From: Arctopsyche grandis
Lineage: Eukaryota; Arthropoda; Insecta; Trichoptera; Hydropsychidae
Direction of reading: 5' to 3'
NCBI RefSeq assembly: GCF_051622035.1
Contig: NC_135360.1
Coordinates: 13,506,001-13,570,000 of the forward strand
DNA length: 64,000 nucleotides
Below, one piece after another: positions 10,991 through 21,115 of the stretch. Position 1 is the first letter of the stretch, and every line of letters begins with the position of its first letter. A model generated the notes under the pieces. That model was not told the DNA's origin. It searched no databases and worked only from the letters and a program-made list of their open reading frames with translations. The position numbers and the translations under genes are program-made.

Positions 10991-12079
10991 GGGCAAAACA
11001 CACTTTTGCACGTATAAAAAAAAACGCAAGCACCCATAACCATTCCTGAGGCACGCGGTCCCAAATATCACCCGATGGAGTGCTTTGAGTGATATTTTAT
11101 CCTTGTATTGACATAGGCTTGAAAGTGATCGATAACGGTGATTCCCGTATTTTAAGAAATGTAGGAGAAGTTTGTTGAAATAATAAGATCGTACGAATTA
11201 ATAATGACATAAAGGTACGCCACGCCCATCACAGTTAGAAACCACGAGCGCATTCCGTGCTGCGCTTTTCAGTTTGCTCTTACCATTAGTAATTTATTTC
11301 CATAAATTCTACCCTTCATATTGTAAAGATGTTTCCAATTAATTTACCAGTGAAGGAACGGCACAGTATTTAACATGCATTTGTGAAAAACTTAAATGTT
11401 ATTATGGTAAATGTTTCGTGTGTATTACCGGAACAGCAAAGAAGTAGGTGTAGGAAGGAGTCATATGCAACATCTGGCAAAATAGACGAAAATAAACAAT
11501 AACCGGTGCATGGGAAAGTCGCAATGTTTGATTGCAGCATCTTTCAACGTTAATAACCGTATCATTTTCCTCCATTGACCCCTGGAAGTACGTTTACCAT
11601 CGATTGGGAATTTGTGCTTTAGATGAAATAATTTTTCTATAATTTTATTTTATTTTTATTTTATTTTATTAATTGAAAAATCAACAGACAGGATGTACAG
11701 AGATAGGTATAAAAAAAACAAAAAGTAAATAAATAATATATGTAACATCCGAGTCCAATAATAGATTTTTACAAAAATGAAAAAGATAAATATAAGGAAA
11801 ACAAATTAAAAAGTAAAGAATAAAGGCATGACAAAATATGTAGTACATTGCATAATTAAACTATAGTATTAAAATATTTGGAAAAGGTTATAAGATAGAA
11901 TATAAGAAGAAATTGAAATTTACAAATATAAAAAACAAATGAAAAAGGTAAATACAAAATAAACAAATGAAAAGGAAAAGAATGAAAGCTATAATATGAT
12001 TAAATAGCACATTACATAACTAAACTAAAGTATAAAAATAATGGAAATATTGGAAAAATAGAATAGGAGAAAAAATGAA
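10991..12079. other. Spacer, probably including LINE 3' untranslated region
   Basis: No gene is seen. The A-rich sequence from about 11640 to 12079 lies directly downstream, on the minus strand, of the LINE C-terminus at 12080-12439 and is probably its 3' untranslated region. A run of attttattttattttt at about 11642-11670 could be the remains of its tail. Confidence 0.4.
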
Positions 12080-12439
12080 TCAATCGGTCAAGATTCTCTT
12101 GATGTTAGACCTGAATTGATGTAGGGAAATACCAAACAGATCAACCTCATTCAGCTCTCCGTTAAACATACGATAAACGCGCTGCAGATAAAAATATTTT
12201 TGGGAATTAGTATTGAAAGGATCAAGTGAAAAGAGTGCAACGCGTCTAGAGTATCGAACTGGGATTCTGAAATTAACCTTATTCAGTAAATCAGAACAAT
12301 CAAGAAAACCATTTATGAGCTTAAAGAAGAATATAGCATCAGAATGTCGTCGCCTGACAGAAAGATTGTTAAAAGAAAGGATTTTTAAAATGTCGGAAAC
12401 AGTAGAATGGGTATAGGGTATAGGTATGGGTATAATCAT
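12080..12439 (-). mobile_element. LINE reverse-transcriptase C-terminal tail (5' truncated)
   Basis: An open stretch of about 110 codons reads as the extreme C-terminal region of an insect non-LTR retrotransposon ORF2. It shows RRRHSDAIFFFKLINGFLDC, then FRIPVRYSRR and a closing RVYRMFNGEL block, the pattern seen after the reverse-transcriptase domain in jockey-like insect elements. The upstream part is missing, as is typical of 5'-truncated LINE insertions. It is related in layout, not identical, to the LINE tail at 61106-62590. Confidence 0.65.
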
Positions 12440-14149
12440 AAAATGTCATAACAGTGTCTAGCGTAAGCAAAATATACATAAATAAACATTAGATATAATA
12501 AAAATGCAATATTTATTATTTCACGTATGTATGTACATACACATACATATATTATATGTATGTATAAATGATAAATTTTGAGCTGCATTAGTAACGACAA
12601 CCTGTTCCTTTCTGATTACCTACAATATAATAATTAATAATGATGAATGGACGATCATTACAATATTGTACATTGTAAACATATGTGTAGGTAAATTGTA
12701 TGTACATATATTACATTGAAGGACAAAAACATATTGATTGCAATGTCATCAGAAGACCAAATGTACATATGGGTGAATATAAAATCTATGTAAATAAAAT
12801 ATAATTTTTAATACATAATTGTTATTATAGCTGGTCCGATTTATCATATGTTTTTGTCAATGTCACCCTATTGCGACGGCCTCGAGTACACTTCTAATTC
12901 GCTCGACCTTGCGAGCTGTACTTGACTAAATCTTGTGTAAATATAAGTCGAGTTATATAATTTAGTGATACTTTAATAACCAATTGACCACGTGATTATG
13001 TGATCTACATATGTACATATATTATATATGGTTTTATTGGTATGCACTTGTAGATAAAGTTATCAAAAATATTAAAAACATAAAATCATGAACTTATAGG
13101 TATTCTTTAAATTTCTTGTTAATTAGTAGATAGTAGTAATTTTAATTAACGCTTTTCTGGTGTCTTTCTTGTTTTATATCGTCTCTGCCAGATAACCTTT
13201 TCATGTTTGTGAGTAATTTTGCTTAATCGTGCAAAACATTGCACATTCCTTATATTCAATTATGAATTTATTCTTATAAAGCAAACTCCGATCGGATAAA
13301 TTCAATTATATATTATTTAATAAAAACAGTAAAACGAAAACCAGTTTTTTGTATTTTTGGGATATTCCTATGGAAAAAATGAATTTCGATAAAAATTTTG
13401 ACCAAGGCCCTTTTTCTTGTTTTAAAATATGTTGCAGAAATAAATTAAAAAATCAAAGTAAATAAAAGATCATAAAAATCACCTACATAATTGGAAACAT
13501 TGTTTTACTCGTGCCCGGTCCGAGGGTATATGGCGCTCTAGGCAGATTGGTTTACAGACCCCCGCCTTATTTTTTTTAAATAATAATTTTTTTGAAATTC
13601 GTTTCAGCAGTATTTTATTACATAAAATTCCAAGTAACCATGTGTACCGACGATTTATTTTTAACAAGTTTTATTCGTGAGTCATTGATATTTGACAGTC
13701 GATTTCCTGCACACTTTGTAAATTATAATATGTATAGTGAGTATTGTTACTTCGAGTAGAAAAATTAAGTTGAATATAAAAAGCTAGAAATTTCAATTTA
13801 ATTATCAAAAAATTAAAAAAAATGAGGGTGCCTCGCGGTGTTCCTTAGCTGCCCTGGTCACACTAAAAGTCAAAAAATGTAAAAAGTTATTTGAATTACT
13901 GTTATTCTTAAATTTTCCAAGAAATTGTTTAGAAACACTGGTGTGTGTTTTGAAACACACACACACTTGTTGTGAGTAATTAATATTTTATCTATGAAAG
14001 ATTAAAATAATCTTTAGCAACATAAACTATCTTGAAAATTTACTTTTCAAAATTTCACAAACTTATCATAAAAGTTTGTGTTTTCGATTTGTGTCCTTTA
14101 ATAAACACATATTAAAATTAAGATATTAAAAAATTTTGTAATGTAGACT
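12440..14149. other. AT-rich spacer
   Basis: No gene is seen. Tacata/catatg clusters recur at about 12530-12570. A C-rich, hAT-like scrap lies near 13510-13570. The minus-strand open frame at 13479-13667 has no domain. Confidence 0.4.
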
Positions 14150-14336
14150 TAGTAAGACTTTGTATGTAAGTATTGTTGGTTGGGATTTTCGTAAAGAAGT
14201 CAAAATTTCTATGACGACAAGTCGATTTTTTTTTCGATTCAAATAAATCTAATAAAAAAACAAATGAATATTTACTATTAGATTCGCCGTGCTTACATTA
14301 CAAATACTAAGCGAAGCCGGGTAAAACAACTAGTAT
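14150..14336 (-). repeat. Interspersed repeat family A, copy 2
   Basis: Inverted relative to copy 1. It contains gactttgtatgtaag, then aacaaatgaatatttactat and tagattcgcc, and ends aagcgaagccgggtaaaaca followed by actagta. Confidence 0.7.
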
Positions 14337-14875
14337 TCTATAATTTATTCACAATATTATGAATTCAATGTACATAATGATAAAAATACAATATCAGAAC
14401 TGAAATTTGAATAAAATTTTATGACATTAAAAACAAATGATAAAGGCACATTTTGAATATTTTTTTTCTCAAAATTTCTCTTTAATAGTTTTTGCATAGT
14501 TGGAGATAGACATAACATATTTTGCACTTTTATTGTTGACCTTCATCCTTCATGGAGGTGTGACGAACTGCTTCTTATTTTACATGGAAAATGCGCAGTC
14601 CTGTCATGACACATAGTGCAACAGTGTTGAATATATTGCATTTGCGTTGCATTCGCTCTTTTATTGCAACAATTCCAGATATCGATAGCGATAATAAAAA
14701 ATTATTCCACAGTAACGCGGATAGAATAAAGTAATTTCAGTAAAATTTTACATTTCACATTAAAATCTTATACATAAATACCAAAATATTAAACCTGCGG
14801 AGAAACGCTTCTATTTAACATAAGAAAATCGTTTAATGGACTCTTGAATTAAATAATCGTTATTGCGAATAGATC

Positions 14876-15798
14876 CAGGGCCGGTGCGTGGCCTGTGCAA
14901 GCAGTGCTTGGCACAGAGGCACAAGACCAAAAGGCGCCAAACCAGCTCAAAAAATTTAACATTTTGTGAAAAAAAGTATAAATTTTAAACGGAACTAGAT
15001 CTAAGAGTATACGTTACATAATAATTTGTGGGTTGGGCGCGATATTGAAATTATAATCGACGAGCGGTCTGGTGCTGAAAGTGTAACTGAACAGGATTAA
15101 ATGTCAACAAATGCAGTGGAGACTACAGACTACAATGATTTTGATAAAATAACGAATTGGCCTTGAAAAACTACAGAATAATCAAATTGAAACTAGTTTT
15201 GAAAGGACCAATACGAGTTTCAATTCATTATTAACCAAAAGACACTGTAGGGCGATCTTTTAACAAAATATATTTCCAACGAAGAACAGCAAATGGTGAA
15301 ATAGTGGATAGAACATGGCTTGTTTATTCATCCGAATTAGATCGAATGTTCTGTTTTCGTTGCAAAATATTTAGTAAAGGTGAATTTGTTTTGGCAAAAG
15401 CTGGTTCTAACGATTGGAGACACATAACGGCTTTATTAAAGGGGCACGAGGGAAGCACTCGTCATTTTGATTATAATGAGAAGTCGAGTGATTAAAAAAA
15501 GAGGCTTTAAACAAATCAAACTATCGATTGTATAGCAAATAATTTATATTTGAGCGAGGTCAAACATTGGGATGCGTTGCTCAAGAGAATAATTAACGAT
15601 GGCTTCAAAAAATATTGCATTTAGAAAATATTGCTTGGGACAAACTATGTTATTCACCAAAAATAACGGTATATATTTTTTTACTTATTGAGATTTATTT
15701 TTTAAAAACGGTTTTTTTTGTTAAAAACGGATTTTTTTTTAGAAAAAGCGTCAAAAATTGAACCGCACATACAAGAAAAATATGACGCTCCGGCCCTG
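14876..15798 (+). mobile_element. Decayed hAT transposon with TTF-type zinc-finger remnant
   Basis: The element starts CAGGGCCGG (14876) and ends CCGGCCCTG (about 15798 in the form ccggccctg), the same termini as the element at 45763-46790. Possible flanking duplications aatagatc and gatatacc agree at only 5 of 8 positions, so the insertion is old. Inside, about 15265-15495 (+) translates to a fragment with RTWLVYSSELDRMFCFRCKI and GSNDWRHITALLKGHE, the TTF-type zinc-finger region found at the N-terminus of ZMYM1-like hAT transposases. It is truncated by stop codons and cannot be functional. Confidence 0.7.
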
Positions 15799-16425
15799 GA
15801 TATACCCACACGATGAATTCACATACTATGAATATTTACTTACTTTAAAATAATTGCACAATTATGCGTGTGAAATTATCTAGATGCGTTCGGATGTACA
15901 ACTGTTGATTTGTTTTAATTTTATATTCATTTATTTAATTAAAAATGATTACGTAGATATCTAAAATGCATGTCGTAGATAAATATGTTTACTTTGAACG
16001 TTTGTTCTATTTATGACGAATTATTATGAGAGATATCGTATGTACCTACTTATCATTTTTTACATACGTCTTTTTCATTATTTTTATCAATGTATTGTAA
16101 AACATATCAACAATATGTCGATTTGAATGAAAATTTTGTACATATTACATATTCTAAGAAAACGGTGATTATTATTAGAGTTGAACTAGGTTAGGTTCAT
16201 ATACATATACACATTATGTTAGGATCATAACTACATATGTACATTTACTTATACATACATAATAGCATTTTTAGATCAATAACATTCCAGAGACGCATGC
16301 AAATTTATACGTACATATGTATTGCACAATAAATCGATATATACATACGTACATACATATGTATACATATGTATATGTATACAATCTATAATAAATTAAC
16401 TAATATATAATAATTAACTAATAAA

Positions 16426-16427
<2 letters not shown>
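15799..16427. other. AT-rich spacer with tacata/catatg clusters
   Basis: No gene is seen. Dense short repeats of the type acatacgtacatacatatg occur at about 16240-16385. Confidence 0.4.

Positions 16428-16502
<75 letters not shown>
16428..16502. repeat. (AT)n microsatellite
   Basis: About 75 bases of uninterrupted AT dinucleotide repeat, followed by a short TG-rich stretch near 16530-16550. Confidence 0.95.
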
Positions 16503-16506
<4 letters not shown>

Positions 16507-16677
16507 TGGTTATGTGTATGAGTGTGTTTGCATGTGTGTGTGTGTGTGATGTATGATGTGACGTATGAATCTTATCGCATTTATTTTGCGTCAAACAGAA
16601 TAACAAGTCCGTTAAAATAACATTATTAACAAGTTACGCTGATATACGGTCAGTATCAAGGCCGATATTTTATTGTT

Positions 16678-16735
<58 letters not shown>

Positions 16736-16862
16736 GTGCCATCTTATCGATTCCCGATAAATCATCACCAGCGATATCGTTGCTCTTCAGATCATGTACG
16801 GGCACTACGGAATCATCACTCCGTCCCCAAAATTGTGAATTGGGCTTCTGAATCTCTCACAT

Positions 16863-19523
16863 TCAGAACACCAATTCGTGAGGCATTTTTCGCTTTAAAC
16901 GCCTCTGCTGGTGAGTTGTGTCCAATAGCTGCAACGCTTCTATGTTAGGGTGACGGTGCAGTCTCAACTCGTGCCTCCCGGCGCATTCTCGGATGACTTC
17001 TTTTACTTTTTTGATTTTAAGGTCCTTGTGGATCTCTTCATTTGTGACGAAGCGATATGCATCGGTGATAATCCTCAAAAACTGGTTTTGACATCTTTGC
17101 ATTTTTTCGATATTGGATGGCTTACTGCATCCCCACAGTTGTATGCCATATGTCCATATTGGCTTCACGATTGCCTGGTATATCAGTTTTTTGCATTGTA
17201 GGTCTAATTTGGAGTGTCTTCCTATTAGCCAATGCATTTCTCTTTGTTTAATTCGAATCTGTTCTATTTTTTTTTTAATGTGATGCCTCCACGTAAGCCT
17301 TGAGTCAAGATGCAGTCCTAAATATTTAGCTGACAAAGCTTGTGGAACTTGGATTTCGTTTATGAAAGTCTGAGTGCTGACACTATTTCGTCGCAGTGCA
17401 AATGTGACCTGCATTGATTTTAGCTCGTTGAGTTTCATTTTCCAGTCCTTGGTCCATTTGCTGATCTTGTCCAGTGCACGCTGCAGGCGTTCAAATGCTT
17501 CCTTCTGTGACTCGCTCGATGACATAATGACTGTGTCATCTGCAAATGTTCCAATGAATGTCTCTTCGCTTGTCGGGATGTCAGCAGTGTATATCAGGTA
17601 CAGTATAGGCCCTATTACGCTTCCCTGTGGTACTCCTGCAGAGGCTGTGAAAAAGTTAGAGAATGCCTCCTCATGAGCAACTCTGAATTTGCGTCCGGAT
17701 AAGTATGATTCCAGTAATTTGACATAATTTCCAGGTAATGACTTGCTGATTTTGTGGATAAGTCCTTCGTGCCATACCCTGTCGAAGGCCTGTGAGACAT
17801 CAAGAAATACAGCTGGACAATACTTTTTTTCCTCTAGCGATTGCTCTATTTTTGAAATAACACGGTGCACTTGATCGATGGTAGAATGTTTCGACCTAAA
17901 TCCAAATTGGAAGTCGGGAACATCGGTTAAGGGCTTGAGTCTTTTTAATAATAGTTTTTCGAATAGCTTAGAGATCGCAGGCAACAAGGATATTGGTCTG
18001 TATGATGTCACTTGTTCGGGTGACTTTTCAGGTTTCTTCAACATTATGATTTGAGCAGTTTTGAAGCACTCTGGCACATGCTTGAGCCGGAAACATGCAT
18101 TGTATAAGTATGTTAGCATGATAATAGCCTTTTTTGAAAGTTCCTTGAATAGTCCCGGTGAGATTTCGTCAATTCCAGGTGCCTTTTTAGGATTTATATT
18201 GTCATCTATTTCTTTAGCTACTTCCATAGGGGTGACAGTTTTGATTAGTTGCTGTGGTTGATACATTGGTGTATAATCAGCATCAGATTGAATATTGTGT
18301 GGTTGGAATACTGTCTCTAAGTGTTGTGCAAACAGCTCAGCTTTTTCTTTGTTGCTTCTTATCCACTCTCCTTGCGCATTTTTCAGAGGTGGTATTTGTA
18401 GAATTGGTCGTTTGAATTTCCTAGTTGCTTTCCATAGTGAGTGATTTTTATCAGCTGCAGGGCCCAAACCTTCCAAATATTTTTCAAAACAATTTTGTTT
18501 ATGCTCTTTAATAAGTCGGTTAACTTTGTTACTTATGTGGTTAAATTCTCTTTTGTCTGCAATATTTCTGGTTCTATGCCATATTCGTCTTGTTCTACGT
18601 CTTTCTTTAATCAATTGTCTAATTTCCATGGGGTAATTAATGATTTGGTCTGGTTTTTCTTTTGGTACAGGTGTAGCTTCTTTCGCAGCCTCTCGTACAG
18701 AGTCAATAAAATTTTGAGTGTGTAGTTCGAGATCTTCTATAGTTTTAAGTTTCACTATTAAATTTATTGATTGGTCTAGTTTTTTCCTGAACATATCCCA
18801 GTTAGTGCGTTTATTTGTCAGGTTCTGTCTCCTTATTCTTTTAATTACCAGTGTGCTCAGTGTCATTAGCACTGGTGTGTGATCAGAAGTAAGGTCCTCT
18901 ATTCCTTCGACCTCAATGTGGTTTGGGGCTATTCCTTTGGATATAAAAAAGTCAATTAAATCTGGTACCTTTTTACTGTCGGTCGGCCAGAAGGTTGGTT
19001 TTTGTGAGGAATGATACTCGCACGAGGAGCTCTGAATCGCGTATAGAAGGTTGTTTCCTTTACCAGGAGTTATAAGTCGTGATCCCCAAGCTGTATGTTT
19101 AACGTTGTAGTCTCCTCCAATAATAAATCTTGGCCCAAGGGAATTAAAGATGTTTATAAATTGGTATTTTGTGATGGTATGCTTTGGAGGACAATATGCT
19201 GCAGCAATATTTAAGTCAGCATTGCCATATTTAATTGTGATGATAGTAGCTTGCATGAATGGTTCTCTGATATCTTTTTGTTCGAAGTGCTGGATATTTT
19301 TTTTGATTAAAATAGCACTACCACCGCGAGCTCGTTCACTAGGATGTGTTGTCCAATAAGCCGAGTATCCGTTTATCTTTATGTAACTTCTTTGTGAAAA
19401 GTGTGTTTCTGATATTAGTGCTAGATCGATGTTGTTTGTCTTTAGAAACACTTCAAGTTCATGGACTCTCTGATTGAGTCCGTTTGCATTCCATGTTAAT
19501 ATGCGTAGGGAATTATCTGTCAT
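16863..19523 (-). CDS. Jockey-like ORF2: apurinic-type endonuclease and reverse transcriptase
   Basis: The best start is the ATG at 19523-19521 (MTDNSLRILTWNANGL), giving about 886 residues; the frame stays open a further 13 codons upstream but begins there with TTG. The N-terminal endonuclease/exonuclease/phosphatase domain shows ILTWNANGL, ISETHF, GGDYNVKHTAWGS and SDHTPV. The reverse transcriptase, about residues 480-750, shows YRPISLLPAISKLFEKLLLK, FGFRSKHSTIDQ, the Asp-bearing FLDVSQAFDRVWH, GVPQGSVIGPILYLIY and the catalytic FADDT. The distal region has RHHIKKKIEQI and IWTYGIQLWG blocks usual in jockey elements. It nicks target DNA and copies the element RNA at that nick. The start codon overlaps the ORF1 stop by 11 nt, suggesting translation by reinitiation. 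No stop or frameshift interrupts it. Confidence 0.93.
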   Translation of the reverse strand: MTDNSLRILTWNANGLNQRVHELEVFLKTNNIDLALISETHFSQRSYIKINGYSAYWTTHPSERARGGSAILIKKNIQHFEQKDIREPFMQATIITIKYGNADLNIAAAYCPPKHTITKYQFINIFNSLGPRFIIGGDYNVKHTAWGSRLITPGKGNNLLYAIQSSSCEYHSSQKPTFWPTDSKKVPDLIDFFISKGIAPNHIEVEGIEDLTSDHTPVLMTLSTLVIKRIRRQNLTNKRTNWDMFRKKLDQSINLIVKLKTIEDLELHTQNFIDSVREAAKEATPVPKEKPDQIINYPMEIRQLIKERRRTRRIWHRTRNIADKREFNHISNKVNRLIKEHKQNCFEKYLEGLGPAADKNHSLWKATRKFKRPILQIPPLKNAQGEWIRSNKEKAELFAQHLETVFQPHNIQSDADYTPMYQPQQLIKTVTPMEVAKEIDDNINPKKAPGIDEISPGLFKELSKKAIIMLTYLYNACFRLKHVPECFKTAQIIMLKKPEKSPEQVTSYRPISLLPAISKLFEKLLLKRLKPLTDVPDFQFGFRSKHSTIDQVHRVISKIEQSLEEKKYCPAVFLDVSQAFDRVWHEGLIHKISKSLPGNYVKLLESYLSGRKFRVAHEEAFSNFFTASAGVPQGSVIGPILYLIYTADIPTSEETFIGTFADDTVIMSSSESQKEAFERLQRALDKISKWTKDWKMKLNELKSMQVTFALRRNSVSTQTFINEIQVPQALSAKYLGLHLDSRLTWRHHIKKKIEQIRIKQREMHWLIGRHSKLDLQCKKLIYQAIVKPIWTYGIQLWGCSKPSNIEKMQRCQNQFLRIITDAYRFVTNEEIHKDLKIKKVKEVIRECAGRHELRLHRHPNIEALQLLDTTHQQRRLKRKMPHELVF

Positions 19524-20847
19524 TTTTATTATGTTTACTTGGTGATTTGCACTGATTTTCAATTTTTTCCACTCTGGTTATGAGCCAGTTGAGTTGGTGT
19601 TTTATTTCAGTTTGAAAGTCACATAGCAACTGCATCATGCCACCGATGGTAGGTTCAGTTGATTTATTTTCCTGCCCGATATCTTGTTTGCTTTTGTCTG
19701 CTTGGGACTTAGCTGCTTCACTATATGTTTTGTCCACAGTTGTTTGTTTATCAACAACTTCAATTTGATTTTGTTGTACGCGTTGTGTTACTGTTACCTT
19801 TTTGGGTTGTGATGCTTTTATCTTTTTTTTATAGACCTCACACCCCCTGTAGCTAGCTGGATGTCCTTGCTGGCCACACAGGGCACAAGTTGGGGGAACA
19901 TTTTTCTGCTTGTTGCATTTTGTTGTGTGATGGTCTGCGGCACATTTGACGCATTTAGGTTGTCGATTGCAAAAATTTTTTGTATGCCCAAGTTGTTGAC
20001 AGTTTGTACACTGAGGGATGTCTTTTACTTTCATTGGTGGTTCAATTGTTACTCTGCAATGTAGAAGTTCTTTAATACCATATACTTCTTTGCAGTTTTC
20101 TTTTGGCACCAGGTCTACAAAAAATAGTGGGAAATGTTTTATTTGTCTTTCACCATCGGTTGTAAATTTCTTCATAATATTTGCCACATTGGCCACTTCA
20201 TATCCTTTATCTTTGAAAGAATCTTTTATTTCATTAACGTCTGTTGATGGCGGTAAACCTCTAACAACCACTCTATAGCACCTTTCATTCTTGAGTTGAT
20301 AGGTGTGGTACTCTAGATTGTGAAGGGGGTTTTCGTTGTCTTTACATTCACGTTGTTTTAAATCATTTAGTGTTTTTTTGATTTTGCGATAATCTTCTTC
20401 GGTTTGTGTAGTGATTTTGATACTATTATTTGAAATTAATTTAAATTGGCATTGAATGGGTGGTGTTTCTGTTTTTGATAATAGATGAGCTCTAAACATA
20501 TTGAAGTCAATAACATTGCTCACATAAATAGGTGGTGGAAGTGGTTGTTTGTTAGGTTTATTGGTTTGCTGTTTTTGTGTTTCTTTCAGGTTATTTTGCG
20601 GGGAAGATAATACTTTATCTATTTTTCTTTTTTTACTTCTTTTCTCTGCATTTTGGCTAAGTTCATTTTCAAGTTCTTCTTCATCCGTGTGGTAGTCTTT
20701 ATTCATATTGTCAAGACTTTTGCTCCTATTTAGAATAGATGTAGAAGGCCTGGATTTTTTTTCCATTGTTTCAATTCTTTTCTTTAAATCGGTTATAGTT
20801 ATCTCATATTGTTTGCATCTGATTTCATATAGTTCGTCGCCGTACAC
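19513..20847 (-). CDS. Jockey-like ORF1: gag-like RNA-binding protein with three zinc knuckles
   Basis: The open frame is 444 codons. It begins with a coiled-coil-like charged segment, then a basic region, then a fold with YRVVVRGLPPSTDVNEIKDS typical of the RRM/PRE_C2HC segment of jockey gag proteins. Three CCHC-type knuckles follow: CTNCQQLGHTKNFC, CVKCAADHHTTKC and CALCGQQGHPASYRGC. The C-terminal part is Lys/Gln-rich. The protein is expected to bind element RNA and form the ribonucleoprotein particle. The first codon of the open frame is GTG; the first in-frame ATG is codon 28 (20766-20764). Either translation starts there, shortening the product to 417 residues, or an original ATG has mutated. 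Confidence 0.88.
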   Translation of the reverse strand: MYGDELYEIRCKQYEITITDLKKRIETMEKKSRPSTSILNRSKSLDNMNKDYHTDEEELENELSQNAEKRSKKRKIDKVLSSPQNNLKETQKQQTNKPNKQPLPPPIYVSNVIDFNMFRAHLLSKTETPPIQCQFKLISNNSIKITTQTEEDYRKIKKTLNDLKQRECKDNENPLHNLEYHTYQLKNERCYRVVVRGLPPSTDVNEIKDSFKDKGYEVANVANIMKKFTTDGERQIKHFPLFFVDLVPKENCKEVYGIKELLHCRVTIEPPMKVKDIPQCTNCQQLGHTKNFCNRQPKCVKCAADHHTTKCNKQKNVPPTCALCGQQGHPASYRGCEVYKKKIKASQPKKVTVTQRVQQNQIEVVDKQTTVDKTYSEAAKSQADKSKQDIGQENKSTEPTIGGMMQLLCDFQTEIKHQLNWLITRVEKIENQCKSPSKHNKNDR

Positions 20848-21115
20848 GGTTGCAATCGGTCGATGTGCGTTATCGCCTTATCGCGTTCGATATAACATTT
20901 ATAAATTTTATAAATATATAATAATTATTATAATAAAATTTAAAGTTGCAATAATATAATATAATAAGTGAATATACAACAACAAAATCAAACTGTTGCC
21001 GCGCTGTCACCGGCGCGGCGCAGTTTTGCACCCGTTCTGAAAAATGAACACAGATAATCCAGTGCCACTGGCGCAGCAGTACGATCCGTATGATCAACTT
21101 ACACATATTGTTAAA

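Larger units (their letters stand above)
16681..21105 (-). mobile_element. Full-length jockey-like non-LTR retrotransposon with target-site duplication
   Basis: A 4425-bp element on the minus strand. Its 3' end is a run of 54 T on the plus strand (16681-16734), that is, a poly(A) tail. The flanks repeat tattgttaaa exactly: 16671-16680 next to the tail and 21106-21115 next to the 5' end, a 10-bp target-site duplication that fixes both borders. It has a 5' untranslated region of about 260 bp including a GC-rich block (about 20995-21095), ORF1 (gag-like, 19513-20847), ORF2 (endonuclease plus reverse transcriptase, 16863-19523) and a 3' untranslated region of about 130 bp. Both long frames are open and the tail is uninterrupted, so the insertion is recent. 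Clade assignment to jockey rests on the gag zinc-knuckle layout and the ORF2 motif set. Confidence 0.9.

Noticed and set aside
16671-16740. Possible polypyrimidine tract or splice site
   Set aside because: The 54-T run is the poly(A) tail of the minus-strand retrotransposon, bounded by the target duplication.
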